Source of the DNA: Parabacteroides merdae ATCC 43184
GTDB taxonomy: Bacteria > Bacteroidota > Bacteroidia > Bacteroidales > Tannerellaceae
DNA: 64,000 nucleotides
Assembly: GCF_025151215.1 (NCBI RefSeq)
Contig: NZ_CP102286.1
Coordinates: forward strand, 2,294,001-2,358,000
Reading direction: 5' to 3'
Position numbers and translations under genes: made by a program. The notes under the pieces are model-generated. The model was not told where the DNA came from. It worked only from the letters and a program-made list of their open reading frames with translations, and ran no database searches. Positions 25,243 through 34,677 of the stretch are shown here, piece by piece; position 1 is the first letter of the stretch, and every line of letters begins with the position of its first letter.

Positions 25243-26421
25243 ATGAGCGAAAATTTACTTACATTCTCCGACCTGGAATTACTCCTAATCGGGATTACTG
25301 GCGTGTTGTTTATCATACAAATACTCTATTATCTGATCACATATTCACGCCCTTTACGTGCTGCAACAGCCAAAAGCACGGAACGTGTCACGGCAGACAA
25401 GGATGCCCAACCTGTCTCCGTCATTGTCTATGCCCACGGCGAACCGGAAGATTTACGCAATAATCTACCGGTATTGCTGAACCAGGATTATCCGGATTAT
25501 GAGATTATTGTTGTCAACGACGGTTCCGATGCCAATAGCGAAGACGTTCTGAAACTTTTTTCAAATGAATACAAAAACCTCTATTACACATATGTGCCTG
25601 TAGACACTCAATACCTGAGCCATAAAAAACTTGCACTCACTATGGGAATCAAGGCTGCCCGGCATGACATCCTCCTTTTCACCGAAGCGGACTGCCGCCC
25701 GATCGGTCCGAAATGGATCAAAGCAATGGCCGGTTCCTACAATCCCGAAACGGACATTATTTTAGGTTTCTGTGCGTATCGGCATACAAAAGGGTTCCTG
25801 CACAAGCTCATTGCCTATGATAACCTGACAAATGGGTTGCAAATGATATCTTCAGCCCTCTCCCACCATCCTTTCACGGGAAACGGCCGGAACCTATCCT
25901 ATCGTAAGAAACTGTTCTTTGCCCACAAAGGTTACGCCAGATCCCTCAACCTTCACGCCGGAGCAGACGATCTGTTCATCAATGAAGTTTCGAATCCCGC
26001 CAATACACAGGTACAACTCTCGTCCGATTCCATCATTAAGATGAACAAAGTAGGAGATTCCGAAACCTGGAGAGAGATAAAAACCTCCCATGCCGCCACC
26101 AAACGTTTTTACAAAGGAGGTTCCTTAACTTTTTACCGAATGGAAACCATCGGTTATCTGTTCTTCTGGATTGCGGGAATCGCCACTTTCATCGTCGGGC
26201 TTTCAGGAAACTGGCTGCTCTCGATATTGGCCGGATTACTCTTATTCCTCCGCTTCACAGTCAAAGCACTCGTTTATAAAAAATCCGCCTTACTCCTGCA
26301 ACAAAAGCCATTAACCGCCTGGCTTCCTTTGTTGGAAATCGCTCAACCGGTCTATGACATATATATCCACATTTACAGGATGTTCAACGGGAAAAAAGAT
26401 TTTACAAATAATGTGGCATGA
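25243..26421 (+). CDS. Membrane-bound family 2 glycosyltransferase
   Basis: This 392-residue inner-membrane protein has one N-terminal membrane segment (about 10-35). The GT-A catalytic domain has VSVIVYAHGEPEDLRNNLP, the nucleotide site IIVVNDGSDANS and the metal-binding FTEADCRP (a DxD-like position). A GADDLF motif replaces the more usual ED/QRRRW block, and two or three C-terminal membrane helices (about 300-345) follow. It probably builds a surface glycan or lipid-linked sugar. Donor and acceptor cannot be told. It ends at a bidirectional terminator facing the permease gene. Confidence 0.85.
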   Translation: MSENLLTFSDLELLLIGITGVLFIIQILYYLITYSRPLRAATAKSTERVTADKDAQPVSVIVYAHGEPEDLRNNLPVLLNQDYPDYEIIVVNDGSDANSEDVLKLFSNEYKNLYYTYVPVDTQYLSHKKLALTMGIKAARHDILLFTEADCRPIGPKWIKAMAGSYNPETDIILGFCAYRHTKGFLHKLIAYDNLTNGLQMISSALSHHPFTGNGRNLSYRKKLFFAHKGYARSLNLHAGADDLFINEVSNPANTQVQLSSDSIIKMNKVGDSETWREIKTSHAATKRFYKGGSLTFYRMETIGYLFFWIAGIATFIVGLSGNWLLSILAGLLLFLRFTVKALVYKKSALLLQQKPLTAWLPLLEIAQPVYDIYIHIYRMFNGKKDFTNNVA

Positions 26422-26455
26422 AATAATATGCCAATGTGCTAATTGGCATATTATT
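26422..26455. terminator. Bidirectional terminator between convergent genes
   Basis: AATAATATGCCAAT (26422-26435) and ATTGGCATATTATT (26442-26455) form a perfect 14-bp stem with a 6-nt loop. It spans the gap between the glycosyltransferase stop and the permease stop. Confidence 0.85.
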
Positions 26456-27698
26456 ATTCAAATCGAATACTTTTTGCCGGATGGATTTTGGTTATCAGGT
26501 AGGAAGGCCCAAGCATCATTAACATAGCAGCGGCCAATGTACCGATGTTCAGCAAAACAATGGAAAAGACGGTCAGGTCGATAGGAACCGCATCCAAATA
26601 ATAAACGGACGGATCAAGCTTTACGACACGGAAATAAGATTGAACAAGACAAAGTACGATCCCGATTACATTGCCCCATATCATCCCTTTGCCAATCAAG
26701 AAAAAGGATATATAGAGGAATATCTTGCGGATACTGGTGTTATTTTCACCCAAGGCCTTCAAAATACCGATCATGTTCGTCCGCTCCAAGATAATAATCA
26801 ACAGTCCCGAAATCATGGTGAAGCCAGCAACAGCAAGGATCAGTATCAGAATCACCACCACATTAATATCCTGCACCTCCAGCCAGTCGAATATCATCGG
26901 ATTCAGTTCTTTGATGGAGCGGGTATAGTATGTGTTACCATTCCGGTCTTGCTTCTCAGCAATATCAAAATACAAATCTTCAGCAACCCTGTCCAGGTGG
27001 TCATAATCATCCACTTGCAATTCCAAACCGCTCACCTCGTCAGGCGCCCAACCATTCAGGCGGCGTATTTGGCGGATATCAGCTATCACAAACAACTTGT
27101 CATAATCAACAAAACCCGTCTCATAAATACCCGTTATACGGAATTTACGAGCACGCACTTCGTCCTGCACAAAATAAGTCAAAAAGGAATCTCCAACTTT
27201 CAGCCCCAACAGATTAGCCAGATAACGGGAGAGCAACACATCCGTAGACACCTTATCGGTAGGAAGGATAAACAGCTCACCCTCTTTCAGATTATTACGA
27301 AAGAAAGTCCAGTCATAGTCCCGGCCTACACCTTTCAGCACGATCCCCTGGAAATCACTGTCGGTTTTCAAGATTCCCGGCTTCGTGGCAAAACCTTCCA
27401 CATGCGTAATGCCGGGAAAGGTTTTCAGATGCTCCAGGAGCGTATCGCTCACTGCAATTGGAGTCGATTCGTAAGAAGCATTATTATCAAAGTTCGTGAT
27501 TTGGATATGTGAGCCGAAACCGATCACTTTATTCCGAATTTCCTTCTTAAAACCAATGACTATAGCCACCGAAAGGATCATAACAGCCAGTCCTAAGGCT
27601 ATTCCAATCATAGCAATACGAACAACAGGAGGAGTAGCCTGCCGGTCCCCCTCTTTGCTGAAATAGATGCGTTTTGCTATAAAATATTCTAGGCTCAA
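26454..27698 (-). CDS. LolC/LolE-type (FtsX-fold) ABC transporter permease
   Basis: This 414-residue inner-membrane protein has a first membrane helix near residues 25-50 (RIAMIGIALGLAVMILSVAI), a large periplasmic MacB-like domain (about 55-270) and three C-terminal helices (VVVILILILAVAGFTMISGL onward). It ends with the typical SIRFE-like tail (KIHPAKSIRFE). This layout is that of LolC/LolE, which lift lipoproteins from the inner membrane. No ATPase is adjacent; a LolD/FtsE-like ATPase lies at 21.7 kb. The aminotransferase gene is upstream with 65 nt between, so they may be co-transcribed. Confidence 0.88.
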   Translation of the reverse strand: MSLEYFIAKRIYFSKEGDRQATPPVVRIAMIGIALGLAVMILSVAIVIGFKKEIRNKVIGFGSHIQITNFDNNASYESTPIAVSDTLLEHLKTFPGITHVEGFATKPGILKTDSDFQGIVLKGVGRDYDWTFFRNNLKEGELFILPTDKVSTDVLLSRYLANLLGLKVGDSFLTYFVQDEVRARKFRITGIYETGFVDYDKLFVIADIRQIRRLNGWAPDEVSGLELQVDDYDHLDRVAEDLYFDIAEKQDRNGNTYYTRSIKELNPMIFDWLEVQDINVVVILILILAVAGFTMISGLLIIILERTNMIGILKALGENNTSIRKIFLYISFFLIGKGMIWGNVIGIVLCLVQSYFRVVKLDPSVYYLDAVPIDLTVFSIVLLNIGTLAAAMLMMLGPSYLITKIHPAKSIRFE

Positions 27699-27763
27699 AG
27701 CTATTGAGAATTAAGAATTTTGGATTGACTAGTTTTAATTGTCAATTGTTCATTGTAATTCAT

Positions 27764-28963
27764 TTATACTATTTTTCCCGGATATGCCTCCAGCGCCTTC
27801 TGAAGCACCACGAGTGCCTTCGCCAGATCTTCTTTTTTCAGAACATAAGCCATACGGACTTCATTCTTCCCCAACCCTGGAGTCGTATAGAAACCAGAAG
27901 CCGGAGCCATCATGACCGTTTGCCCTTCATATTCGAAGTCACTCAAGCACCAAGCACAGAACTTATCAGCATCATCCACCGGCAACTTTGCCACCGTATA
28001 GAAAGCTCCCATCGGAATCGGGGAATATACCCCCGGAATACGATTTAAGCCGTCGATCAAACATTTACGCCGTTCGACATATTCATCATACGTCTCACGG
28101 GCATATTCTTCGGAAGCATCCAGAGAAGCCTCAGCAGCAATCTGGCCGATCAGAGGCGGACTCAGACGAGCCTGGCAAAACTTCATAACGGCATTGCGGA
28201 CCTCTGCATTCTTCGTGATCAACGCACCAATACGGATACCACACTCCGAATAGCGCTTGGAAACTGAATCGATCAGTACAACATTTTGCTCAATCCCTTC
28301 CAAATGACAAGCCGAGATATAAGGCGAACCTGTATAAATGAACTCACGGTACACCTCATCCGAGAAAAGATAAAGATCATATTTCTTTACAATATCTCGT
28401 ATCTGGTTCATTTCACGGCGGGAATATAAATACCCGGTCGGATTATTAGGGTTACAGATCAGGATCGCTTTAGTACGCTCATTGATCAGCTCTTCGAACT
28501 TCTCCACTTTTGGTAGGGAAAAACCTTCCTCGATCGTTGTCGTCACCGTACGGATCACCGCCCCCGCCGAAATGGCAAAAGCCATATAGTTGGCATATGC
28601 AGGCTCTGGCACGATAATCTCATCACCAGGATTCAGACAACTCAGGAAAGCGAACAATACGGCTTCCGAACCACCTGTTGTAATGATAATATCATCCGCC
28701 ACGAGATTTATATCATACTTCTTATAATATCCTACTAATTTTTCACGATAACTACGATATCCCTGACTAGGGCTGTATTCCAACACCGATCGATCGATCG
28801 TCCGGATCGCATCCAATGCCGCTTGCGGGGTAGGCAGGTCAGGCTGACCGATATTCAAGTGATAGACATGAACACCTCTCTGTTTGGCAGCATCAGCCAA
28901 CGGGGCAAGTTTACGAATTGGGGAAGCCGGCATATCGACTCCTCGTTGTGAAATATTAGGCAT
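27764..28963 (-). CDS. PLP-dependent class I/II aminotransferase
   Basis: This 399-residue cytoplasmic fold-type I enzyme belongs to the aspartate/aromatic aminotransferase group. It carries NIGQPDLPTP, TTGGSEAVLFAF, ICNPNNPTGYLYS, FSDEVYREF and the PLP lysine in DSVSKRYSECGIRIG. The substrate-carboxylate Arg lies in the KNEVRMAYVL block. It might act on aspartate, alanine or aromatic amino acids; the sequence alone does not decide. It is preceded by a TACCTTTG promoter box at 28993-29000 and followed by the LolC-type gene. Confidence 0.93.
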   Translation of the reverse strand: MPNISQRGVDMPASPIRKLAPLADAAKQRGVHVYHLNIGQPDLPTPQAALDAIRTIDRSVLEYSPSQGYRSYREKLVGYYKKYDINLVADDIIITTGGSEAVLFAFLSCLNPGDEIIVPEPAYANYMAFAISAGAVIRTVTTTIEEGFSLPKVEKFEELINERTKAILICNPNNPTGYLYSRREMNQIRDIVKKYDLYLFSDEVYREFIYTGSPYISACHLEGIEQNVVLIDSVSKRYSECGIRIGALITKNAEVRNAVMKFCQARLSPPLIGQIAAEASLDASEEYARETYDEYVERRKCLIDGLNRIPGVYSPIPMGAFYTVAKLPVDDADKFCAWCLSDFEYEGQTVMMAPASGFYTTPGLGKNEVRMAYVLKKEDLAKALVVLQKALEAYPGKIV

Positions 28964-28992
28964 TACTATTACGGTTTGTTTTTAGAATGAGA

Positions 28993-29000
28993 CAAAGGTA
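28993..29000 (-). promoter_or_regulatory. -7 box for the aminotransferase gene
   Basis: The minus strand reads TACCTTTG, 29 nt upstream of the start. A TTTC sits 19 nt further upstream, within the arm of the adjoining inverted repeat. Confidence 0.5.
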
Positions 29001-29009
29001 TACATTTTA

Positions 29010-29097
29010 GTTGAAAGTTGAAAGTTGAGAGTTGAAAGTTGAAAGTTGAGAGCGAAAATAACTTTCAACTCTCAACTTTCAACTCTTTACATTCCCG
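29010..29097. repeat. Low-complexity TTGAAAG/TTGAGAG inverted repeat
   Basis: Direct repeats of GTTGAAA/GTTGAGA on the left (about 29010-29053) face their reverse complement (AACTTTCAACTCTCAACTTT, 29060 onward), giving a long hairpin. It overlaps the last codons of the YitT gene (stop at 29087) and may act as its terminator. Confidence 0.65.
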
Positions 29098-29986
29098 GAC
29101 GCGGCGAATCCTTACTTGCATGCATAGTCGAGATAAAGGCATTCGGATCGATTTCCTTCACTTCATCTTTCAAACGGGGCAGATCTTTACGTTCGGCAAT
29201 GGTAAAGATGATCTCTTTTTCCTTTCCTTCATACATACCGCGACCATGCAAGAAAGTACCTCGCATCCCCATCTTTCCTACAATCAGTTCTTTTACCTCC
29301 TGCGTTTTCTGCGATACGATAAACACCGCCCGGTTAGGATTCTCGGTCTGGAACATTTCCACCACCTTTCCGAATACGAAGATAGCAAACCAAGAGTACA
29401 GAGGCACCGCCCAATCTTGGAATACAAGTAACCCCAACATCACCACGGTCGAATCTATGACAATAATCATATTGCTTACCTTCAAATTTGAATTTAGGGC
29501 GATCACACGGGCCAACACATCCGTACCGGCGCTCGTACTTTGCGCACGGAACACACAAGTCACTCCAAGTCCCAAAATTGCACCACCGTAAAAGCAAGCA
29601 ATAAAACTGTCATTCTCAACTAATGGCTGATTAGCAAACAGATATGAAAAACTATCTGTAAAAATGGATATCAAGACAAAAGTCACAATTGTTTTCGGCC
29701 CTGACGCCAAACCGAGTTTTTTCATGGCCAAAAGCAACAAAGGCACATTAAAACAAAGAGCAGTCGCACCCATCGGCAATCCTTCGGGCATAAAAGAGAA
29801 AAGCCCCTGCGTCACGTGGTGCAAAACAATCGATATACCATACACCCCTCCCGGTACGATTTTATAAGGTGCAAGAAATAAGCTGTAACTAAGTGCCTGC
29901 AAAAAAGCACCGATAACGATCAAAGTGTAGTCTGCTACATTTTTTTTCAGCGTGGTATTAGAAACCAGATTAAACGGTTGTTCCAT
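29087..29986 (-). CDS. YitT family membrane protein (DUF161 + DUF2179)
   Basis: This protein is about 299 residues, starting at MEQPFNLVS. The longer frame to 30070 is rejected because a TATCTTTG -7 box lies within it at 30039-30046. Five to six membrane helices (about residues 20-190) carry the family motif APYKIVPGGVYGISIVLHH and GVTCVFRAQSTSAGTDVLAR. A C-terminal cytoplasmic DUF2179 domain (VSQKTQEVKELIVGKMGMRG) follows. These proteins are widespread; their transported ligand, if any, is not established. Its 3' end enters the low-complexity inverted repeat. Confidence 0.92.
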   Translation of the reverse strand: MEQPFNLVSNTTLKKNVADYTLIVIGAFLQALSYSLFLAPYKIVPGGVYGISIVLHHVTQGLFSFMPEGLPMGATALCFNVPLLLLAMKKLGLASGPKTIVTFVLISIFTDSFSYLFANQPLVENDSFIACFYGGAILGLGVTCVFRAQSTSAGTDVLARVIALNSNLKVSNMIIVIDSTVVMLGLLVFQDWAVPLYSWFAIFVFGKVVEMFQTENPNRAVFIVSQKTQEVKELIVGKMGMRGTFLHGRGMYEGKEKEIIFTIAERKDLPRLKDEVKEIDPNAFISTMHASKDSPRPGM

Positions 29987-30038
29987 GTTTGCGTTGTTGT
30001 TCGATTTTTTGTATTGTTCATTATTTGTTAAAACAGCG

Positions 30039-30046
30039 CAAAGATA
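30039..30046 (-). promoter_or_regulatory. -7 box for the YitT gene
   Basis: The minus strand reads TATCTTTG (TAnnTTTG), about 53 nt upstream of the start at 29986. Confidence 0.45.
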
Positions 30047-30052
30047 TATAAA

Positions 30053-30089
30053 AAAGAAGAGATTGTACACATAAAACAGACAATCTCTC
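30053..30089 (-). terminator. Terminator of the small secreted-protein gene
   Basis: AGAGATTGT and ACAATCTCT pair perfectly. On the minus strand the hairpin is followed by CTTCTTTTTTAT. It lies 36 nt beyond the stop of the gene at 30125-30481. Confidence 0.75.
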
Positions 30090-30124
30090 CTGCTATCAAA
30101 AATAACCTAGCCCAGATTGAATTA

Positions 30125-30481
30125 TCAGAAATTCAAAGTGCGGTTATTATTATTTGTCACATTCAACAGAACCACATATTTGCGATACTGTTCAGGTGTA
30201 AGAACCTTCTTCATCAACTTCAAATTTCCATAAACAGCCTGACGCATCTTTTTGTCACGCATTTTTTCACTTGCCCGGAGACTTTCTCCTTGCATATCCA
30301 GAAAATACTCATTGATATTTGCTACTTCATTGGCCTGATAAGAGGACAACTGCAAATAGTTGCTCAATTTTTCAAAGTTAATAGCAAACGGTTCTTTACT
30401 CACATTGTTACGGTTCTCGCGTGCAAAACCCATTGTTGCACATAATAAAACGGCTGCAACAGCCATACCTAAACGTCTCAT
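30125..30481 (-). CDS. Small secreted protein of unknown function
   Basis: This 118-residue protein has a clear signal peptide (MRRLGMAVAAVLLCATMGFA, cleavage after FA). The mature helical part is rich in Asn, Lys and Met. The stretch KVLTPEQYRKYVVLLNVTNN resembles the LTPEQ helix seen in Spy/CpxP-like and other Bacteroidota periplasmic helical proteins. The similarity is too short to assign function. It is monocistronic, with its own terminator and a -7 box TATATTTG at 30564-30571 on the minus strand. Confidence 0.75.
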   Translation of the reverse strand: MRRLGMAVAAVLLCATMGFARENRNNVSKEPFAINFEKLSNYLQLSSYQANEVANINEYFLDMQGESLRASEKMRDKKMRQAVYGNLKLMKKVLTPEQYRKYVVLLNVTNNNNRTLNF

Positions 30482-30791
30482 AATACCTAAACATTAAATT
30501 GTTAAACCTAAACACAGGGGCCATTTACCCCTTTTCTTTTTACCTTTTATCTTTTCGTTACTGCAAATATAACAATGTGTTTTATAATATTGTTCTTGAA
30601 CATATTCAAATATTGTTAACGATTAGCAAATTGGATACTATTTAACAATTAAGAAATCTTTTTGAAGCTCAAATGAAACATTTACTACAAATAAGACACC
30701 ATACTCCCTATCAAACAACCGAATCGATAGTGCGCAGATATTAACATCAGAAATTTCGTCATGACTACTTACAAATCGGACGACCTTTGAT
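30482..30791. other. AT-rich intergenic stretch
   Basis: This is 310 bp between the ogt stop and the start of the small secreted protein. A 72-codon minus frame (30638-30856) overlaps ogt and has no features of a gene. Only the -7 box TATATTTG (minus, 30564-30571) is recognised. Confidence 0.55.
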
Positions 30792-31322
30792 TTACAAAGC
30801 CAGTCTGGGTTGGGATTCCAATTCAAGCAAGAACTTTTTAGCCGGAAGCCCACCACCGTAACCTGTCAACGAACGGTCACTACCGATCACCCGGTGGCAA
30901 GGAGCGAATATCGATATGGAGTTTGCACCATTGGCATTGGCAACCGCACGGACTGCTTTGGACATACCGATACGCTGGGCCATTTCACCATAAGAAACTG
31001 TCTTTCCAAAAGGTATTTCCAGCAATTCGTTCCATACTGTTTTTTGAAAGTCCGTACCAACAAAGAGAAGCGGCACATCAAACTCTTTACGCTTTCCGGC
31101 AAAAAACTCGTCGAGTTGCCTTGCTGCTTTCTCAATTACTTCCGATGTACCTACCTCAAATTCGGAACACAGCATCCGTTTCAATCTCCGGTCTACATGA
31201 TCACGATGTTTTTCTACCTGCCAGTCACATAAACAAAGTTTGTCACCAAACGAACCGAGTAGCAACAGGCCGCAGGGCGATTCGTAACGCTGTACTTTGA
31301 TAATATTTTTCTCTTTCTTCAT
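30792..31322 (-). CDS. ogt: Methylated-DNA--protein-cysteine methyltransferase
   Basis: This 176-residue suicide repair protein transfers O6-alkyl groups from guanine to its own cysteine. The active-site PCHRVIG motif (Cys about residue 142) is intact, with the helix-turn-helix GMSKAVRAVANANGANSI and the terminal GYGGGLPAKKFLLELE. An N-terminal Ada/Ogt-like ribonuclease-H-fold domain precedes it. It is the last gene of a tight minus-strand operon: ABC-F, MFS (5-nt gap), ogt (7-nt gap). It may serve alkylation repair alongside tag at 17.1 kb. Confidence 0.96.
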   Translation of the reverse strand: MKKEKNIIKVQRYESPCGLLLLGSFGDKLCLCDWQVEKHRDHVDRRLKRMLCSEFEVGTSEVIEKAARQLDEFFAGKRKEFDVPLLFVGTDFQKTVWNELLEIPFGKTVSYGEMAQRIGMSKAVRAVANANGANSISIFAPCHRVIGSDRSLTGYGGGLPAKKFLLELESQPRLAL

Positions 31323-31329
31323 AATAAAC

Positions 31330-32505
31330 TTATACTAATAATTTATGCTTCTCATACGATGGCCTCACCCAACGCAGATAAACACCAAGCGAAGCCAGAC
31401 AACAACCGGCTCCCACTCCATAGGCCACAGCCAATCCGGCACAGGAAGCGATAAAACCGGCCGAAAGCATCCCGATACCGACACCCAAATCAAAAGAGGT
31501 CAGATAAGTAGAAGTCGCCGTTCCACGCATATTATGTGGAGCGACATTGACAAAGAGGCATTGGAAAGCCGGAACCCCTACTCCATACCCGATACCGATC
31601 ATCAAGGCGCAGACAAAGAAAACCCAAGACTGGTGGACAGTTGCAAACACGGTAAACGCCACCAACAAGCAGACCGCAGAACAGACCGATACCCAATGAA
31701 TCTTCCCATGATCGACCAGCCTACCGGAGACCAGCCGCGACGTCCCCACTCCTACCGCCATATAAATAAAGAAATAGCCAGGATTGGCCACTTCTATTTC
31801 CTTTCCGTACAAAACGACAAAAGAAGTAATCATCCCATAAGGAATTGCAACCAGGATATAAGCGAGCGCAGCCGGCAATGCCTTCACCAGGATAAAACGG
31901 TCGAGGGAAAAATGCGGCCGCGGAACCTTTTCTCGCTTCGGATAGCGGATCAGGCAGACAGAACCGACCCCGATAAAAGCAGCCATCCAACCAATAAAGA
32001 CAACCAGATTAAACCCACCTTTCCCATAGATGGCAACAGCTGCCAACGGAGCCAACGACATCGCCAAATTGATTGTCAGACCGTAAAACCCCATTCCTTC
32101 ACCACGCCGGGAGGAAGGGATCACATCAATCGCAATCGTATTGCCGGCAACCGAAGTCAACCCCATAAAACCACCCTGAACGAAACGGACAGCCATAATA
32201 GTCAACATGGTCGTGGCAATCAGATACCCGCCGAACATGAAAGCAAAAACGAAGAAGGCGAAAAGATATAAAGGCTTACGCGAAAAGCAATCCACCAAAA
32301 AACCCGAAAAAGGCCGGACACAGAGCAGACCGATTGTATAACTGGACAACGCGATCCCCACATTTGCCGTACTGATCCCCAAAACTTCCACCAGATAGAC
32401 CGGCATCGTCGGCATCAGCATATAGAAAGAGAAGTTCATCAGGAAATAAGAAATGCAACATTGCACAAAATTCCGATTCCATAATATGGGTTTACAATCT
32501 TTCAT
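31330..32505 (-). CDS. Major facilitator superfamily transporter
   Basis: This 12-helix inner-membrane transporter of about 391 residues starts at the ATG at 32505, 5 nt after the ABC-F stop. The alternative GTG at 32514 overlaps that stop and is less likely. The TM2-3 loop reads GFLVDCFSRKPLYL, an MFS motif A variant, and helix four has GGFMGLTSVAGNTIAIDVIPSSRRGEGMG. It resembles drug/arabinose-type exporters of the DHA1 group, but the substrate is unknown. It is the middle gene of the ABC-F/MFS/ogt operon. Confidence 0.9.
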   Translation of the reverse strand: MKDCKPILWNRNFVQCCISYFLMNFSFYMLMPTMPVYLVEVLGISTANVGIALSSYTIGLLCVRPFSGFLVDCFSRKPLYLFAFFVFAFMFGGYLIATTMLTIMAVRFVQGGFMGLTSVAGNTIAIDVIPSSRRGEGMGFYGLTINLAMSLAPLAAVAIYGKGGFNLVVFIGWMAAFIGVGSVCLIRYPKREKVPRPHFSLDRFILVKALPAALAYILVAIPYGMITSFVVLYGKEIEVANPGYFFIYMAVGVGTSRLVSGRLVDHGKIHWVSVCSAVCLLVAFTVFATVHQSWVFFVCALMIGIGYGVGVPAFQCLFVNVAPHNMRGTATSTYLTSFDLGVGIGMLSAGFIASCAGLAVAYGVGAGCCLASLGVYLRWVRPSYEKHKLLV

Positions 32506-32510
32506 TTTAT

Positions 32511-34394
32511 TCACGCCAGTTCACTCAATTCCAGCCAGCGCATTGTTTTTTCATCTATTTCTTCTATCACTTTTGCGATTCGTTCGGATTTAGCCAACAG
32601 TTCGTCATTGCTCAACGTACCGCTGCTCATGGCCGTTTCCAACTCTGCTTTTTCGGCTTCAAGCAGAGGAATCTCGACCTCGAGCGCTTCAAACTCCTTG
32701 CGTTCCTTGAAAGTCAGTTTCTTTTTCTGCACCTTTTCAAGACGCGACGTTTTCTCCACAGTGGGGGCCATTCTTGCCTGTCGCGCAGCTTCAGTCTCTT
32801 TTTCCAACTGATCCTGCACCTCTTTCCACTCGCGATATTGCGTGTAGTTGCCCGGAAAATCCTTTATATCGGCATTTCCCCGAAACACCAACAGATGATC
32901 GACCACCTTATCCATAAAATAGCGGTCGTGCGACACGACGATCGCACATCCTTTGAAGTTCCGCAGATATTCCTCCAACACATTCAGCGTGACGATATCC
33001 AGGTCGTTCGTCGGTTCGTCGAGCACAAGAAAGTTCGGGCTACGCATCAAGACCGTGCAGAGATATAAACGGCGTTTTTCTCCCCCACTCAGCTTGTAAA
33101 CGTAATTATGCTGTTTTTCCGGAGCGAAAAGGAAATAGTTCAGGAACTGTGAAACACCCATCTTCTTCCCGTCACCGAGGTCAACATATTCCGCGATATT
33201 CTGGACCACATCGATCACCTTCATCTGCTCGTCGAACTGGAGGCCGTCTTGGCTGTAATAACCGAACCGGACCGTTTCTCCTACGTCAAAACGACCGCTG
33301 TCAGGCTCCACTTCCCCCATCAGCATCTTGATGAAAGTAGATTTTCCCGTTCCGTTATTCCCGACAATCCCCATCTTTTCATAACGGGCGAATATATAGT
33401 TAAAATCTTCCACGATCTTCAGATCGCCGAAACGTTTCGAAACATGTTCCGCCTCGAAAATCTTCGATCCGATATACGACGCCTTCACATCCAAGTTGAC
33501 ATTACCGGCCTCATGCTGCTGTTTGGCTTTCTTTTCAAGCTCGTAGAAAGCATCGATCCGGTACTTCGCCTTTGTCCCACGCGCCTGCGGCTGACGGCGC
33601 ATCCAGTCGAGCTCCTTGCGAAGCAAGTTACTGGCCCGGTCCACCTCGGCATTCAACGCGTCCATTCGTTCTTGTCGTTTTTCCAGATAATAGCTGTAAT
33701 TTCCTTTATACTGATAAATCTGTTTCCGGTCTATCTCGATAATCTCACTACAGACACGATCCAGAAAATAACGGTCGTGCGTCACCATCAAAATACTAAT
33801 GTTCGCGCGAGAAAGATATCCTTCCAGCCATTCGGTCATTTCCAAGTCCAGGTGGTTGGTTGGCTCGTCAAGGATGATCAATTCGGGATCGGTGATCAAC
33901 ACGTTTGCCAAAGCCACCCTTTTCAACTGCCCGCCGGAAAGCGTTTCCACCTTCTGGTCGAAGTTATGGATTTTCAGCTGTCCCAAAATCTGCTTGGTAC
34001 GCTGTTCATAATCCCAGGCTTTCAAGTTATCCATCCTAAGCAGGATATCTTCGAGATTGGAATGATCGCCGCTTGCCATCGCCTGCTCATATTCGGCGAT
34101 CAAACGCACCGTCTCGTTCGGAGAGTAGAAACACGCTTGCAAAACAGTCAGGCCGTCCGGATAATGCGGCATCTGTTCCAGGTAGCCAACCCGCAGATCA
34201 TTTCGGAACACAACCGCCCCGCTGTCATAATCCTCCTTTCCGGCTATAATATTTAGCAAAGTCGTTTTCCCCGTACCATTCTTAGCTATCAGCCCGACCT
34301 TCTGCCCTTGCGCGATTCCGAAAGTGATATCTTCGAATAAAACCAAATCGCCGAAGCTTTTAGTCAACTTATCTATTTGTAAATAACTTATCAT
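32511..34394 (-). CDS. ABC-F family ATPase (Uup/EttA-like)
   Basis: This 627-residue soluble protein has two ABC domains and no membrane helices. Walker A sites are GLIAKNGTGKTT and GIVGNNGTGKST, signatures are LSGGQLKR and LSGGEKRR, and Walker B sites are LIILDEPTNHLD and FLVLDEPTNDLD. The interdomain linker (residues about 230-310, Arg/Lys-rich helices) and a C-terminal coiled coil (about 540-627) match Uup-type ABC-F factors. These act on the ribosome or on branched DNA. It heads the three-gene operon with MFS and ogt. Confidence 0.95.
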   Translation of the reverse strand: MISYLQIDKLTKSFGDLVLFEDITFGIAQGQKVGLIAKNGTGKTTLLNIIAGKEDYDSGAVVFRNDLRVGYLEQMPHYPDGLTVLQACFYSPNETVRLIAEYEQAMASGDHSNLEDILLRMDNLKAWDYEQRTKQILGQLKIHNFDQKVETLSGGQLKRVALANVLITDPELIILDEPTNHLDLEMTEWLEGYLSRANISILMVTHDRYFLDRVCSEIIEIDRKQIYQYKGNYSYYLEKRQERMDALNAEVDRASNLLRKELDWMRRQPQARGTKAKYRIDAFYELEKKAKQQHEAGNVNLDVKASYIGSKIFEAEHVSKRFGDLKIVEDFNYIFARYEKMGIVGNNGTGKSTFIKMLMGEVEPDSGRFDVGETVRFGYYSQDGLQFDEQMKVIDVVQNIAEYVDLGDGKKMGVSQFLNYFLFAPEKQHNYVYKLSGGEKRRLYLCTVLMRSPNFLVLDEPTNDLDIVTLNVLEEYLRNFKGCAIVVSHDRYFMDKVVDHLLVFRGNADIKDFPGNYTQYREWKEVQDQLEKETEAARQARMAPTVEKTSRLEKVQKKKLTFKERKEFEALEVEIPLLEAEKAELETAMSSGTLSNDELLAKSERIAKVIEEIDEKTMRWLELSELA

Positions 34395-34639
34395 ATATTC
34401 ATATCTGCTTTAAATGCAGGACAAAGATACAAAAAGATCAAGCACGATGGACGGGATTATTTCGTATATTCATGCCGAAGCAGTTGCCTGCTGACAATTG
34501 TCGGCAAACAACAACTACGGCGGAAAAATCCAATTATCAGAAGGGAAAACCAGATTATCCGGCAGACGATTCAATAATATATGCCGAGCTGTTTTAAACA
34601 ATCCTCTTAACAAATATGTTTCCTTTTATAATAAATTAT

Positions 34640-34647
34640 TACTTTTG
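34640..34647 (+). promoter_or_regulatory. -7 box for nhaD
   Basis: TACTTTTG matches TAnnTTTG, 30 nt upstream of the start. A weak TGTT -33 candidate at 34617-34620 is 19 nt away. Confidence 0.45.
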
Positions 34648-34677
34648 CCGCTTTAGATAAATTTTAACAGATACACT

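Noticed and set aside
26640..27512. 290-codon plus-strand frame
   Set aside because: It is antisense to the LolC-type permease. No signal, membrane or domain pattern.
33249..34256. 335-codon plus-strand frame
   Set aside because: It is fully antisense to the ABC-F gene, whose Walker and signature motifs are unmistakable.
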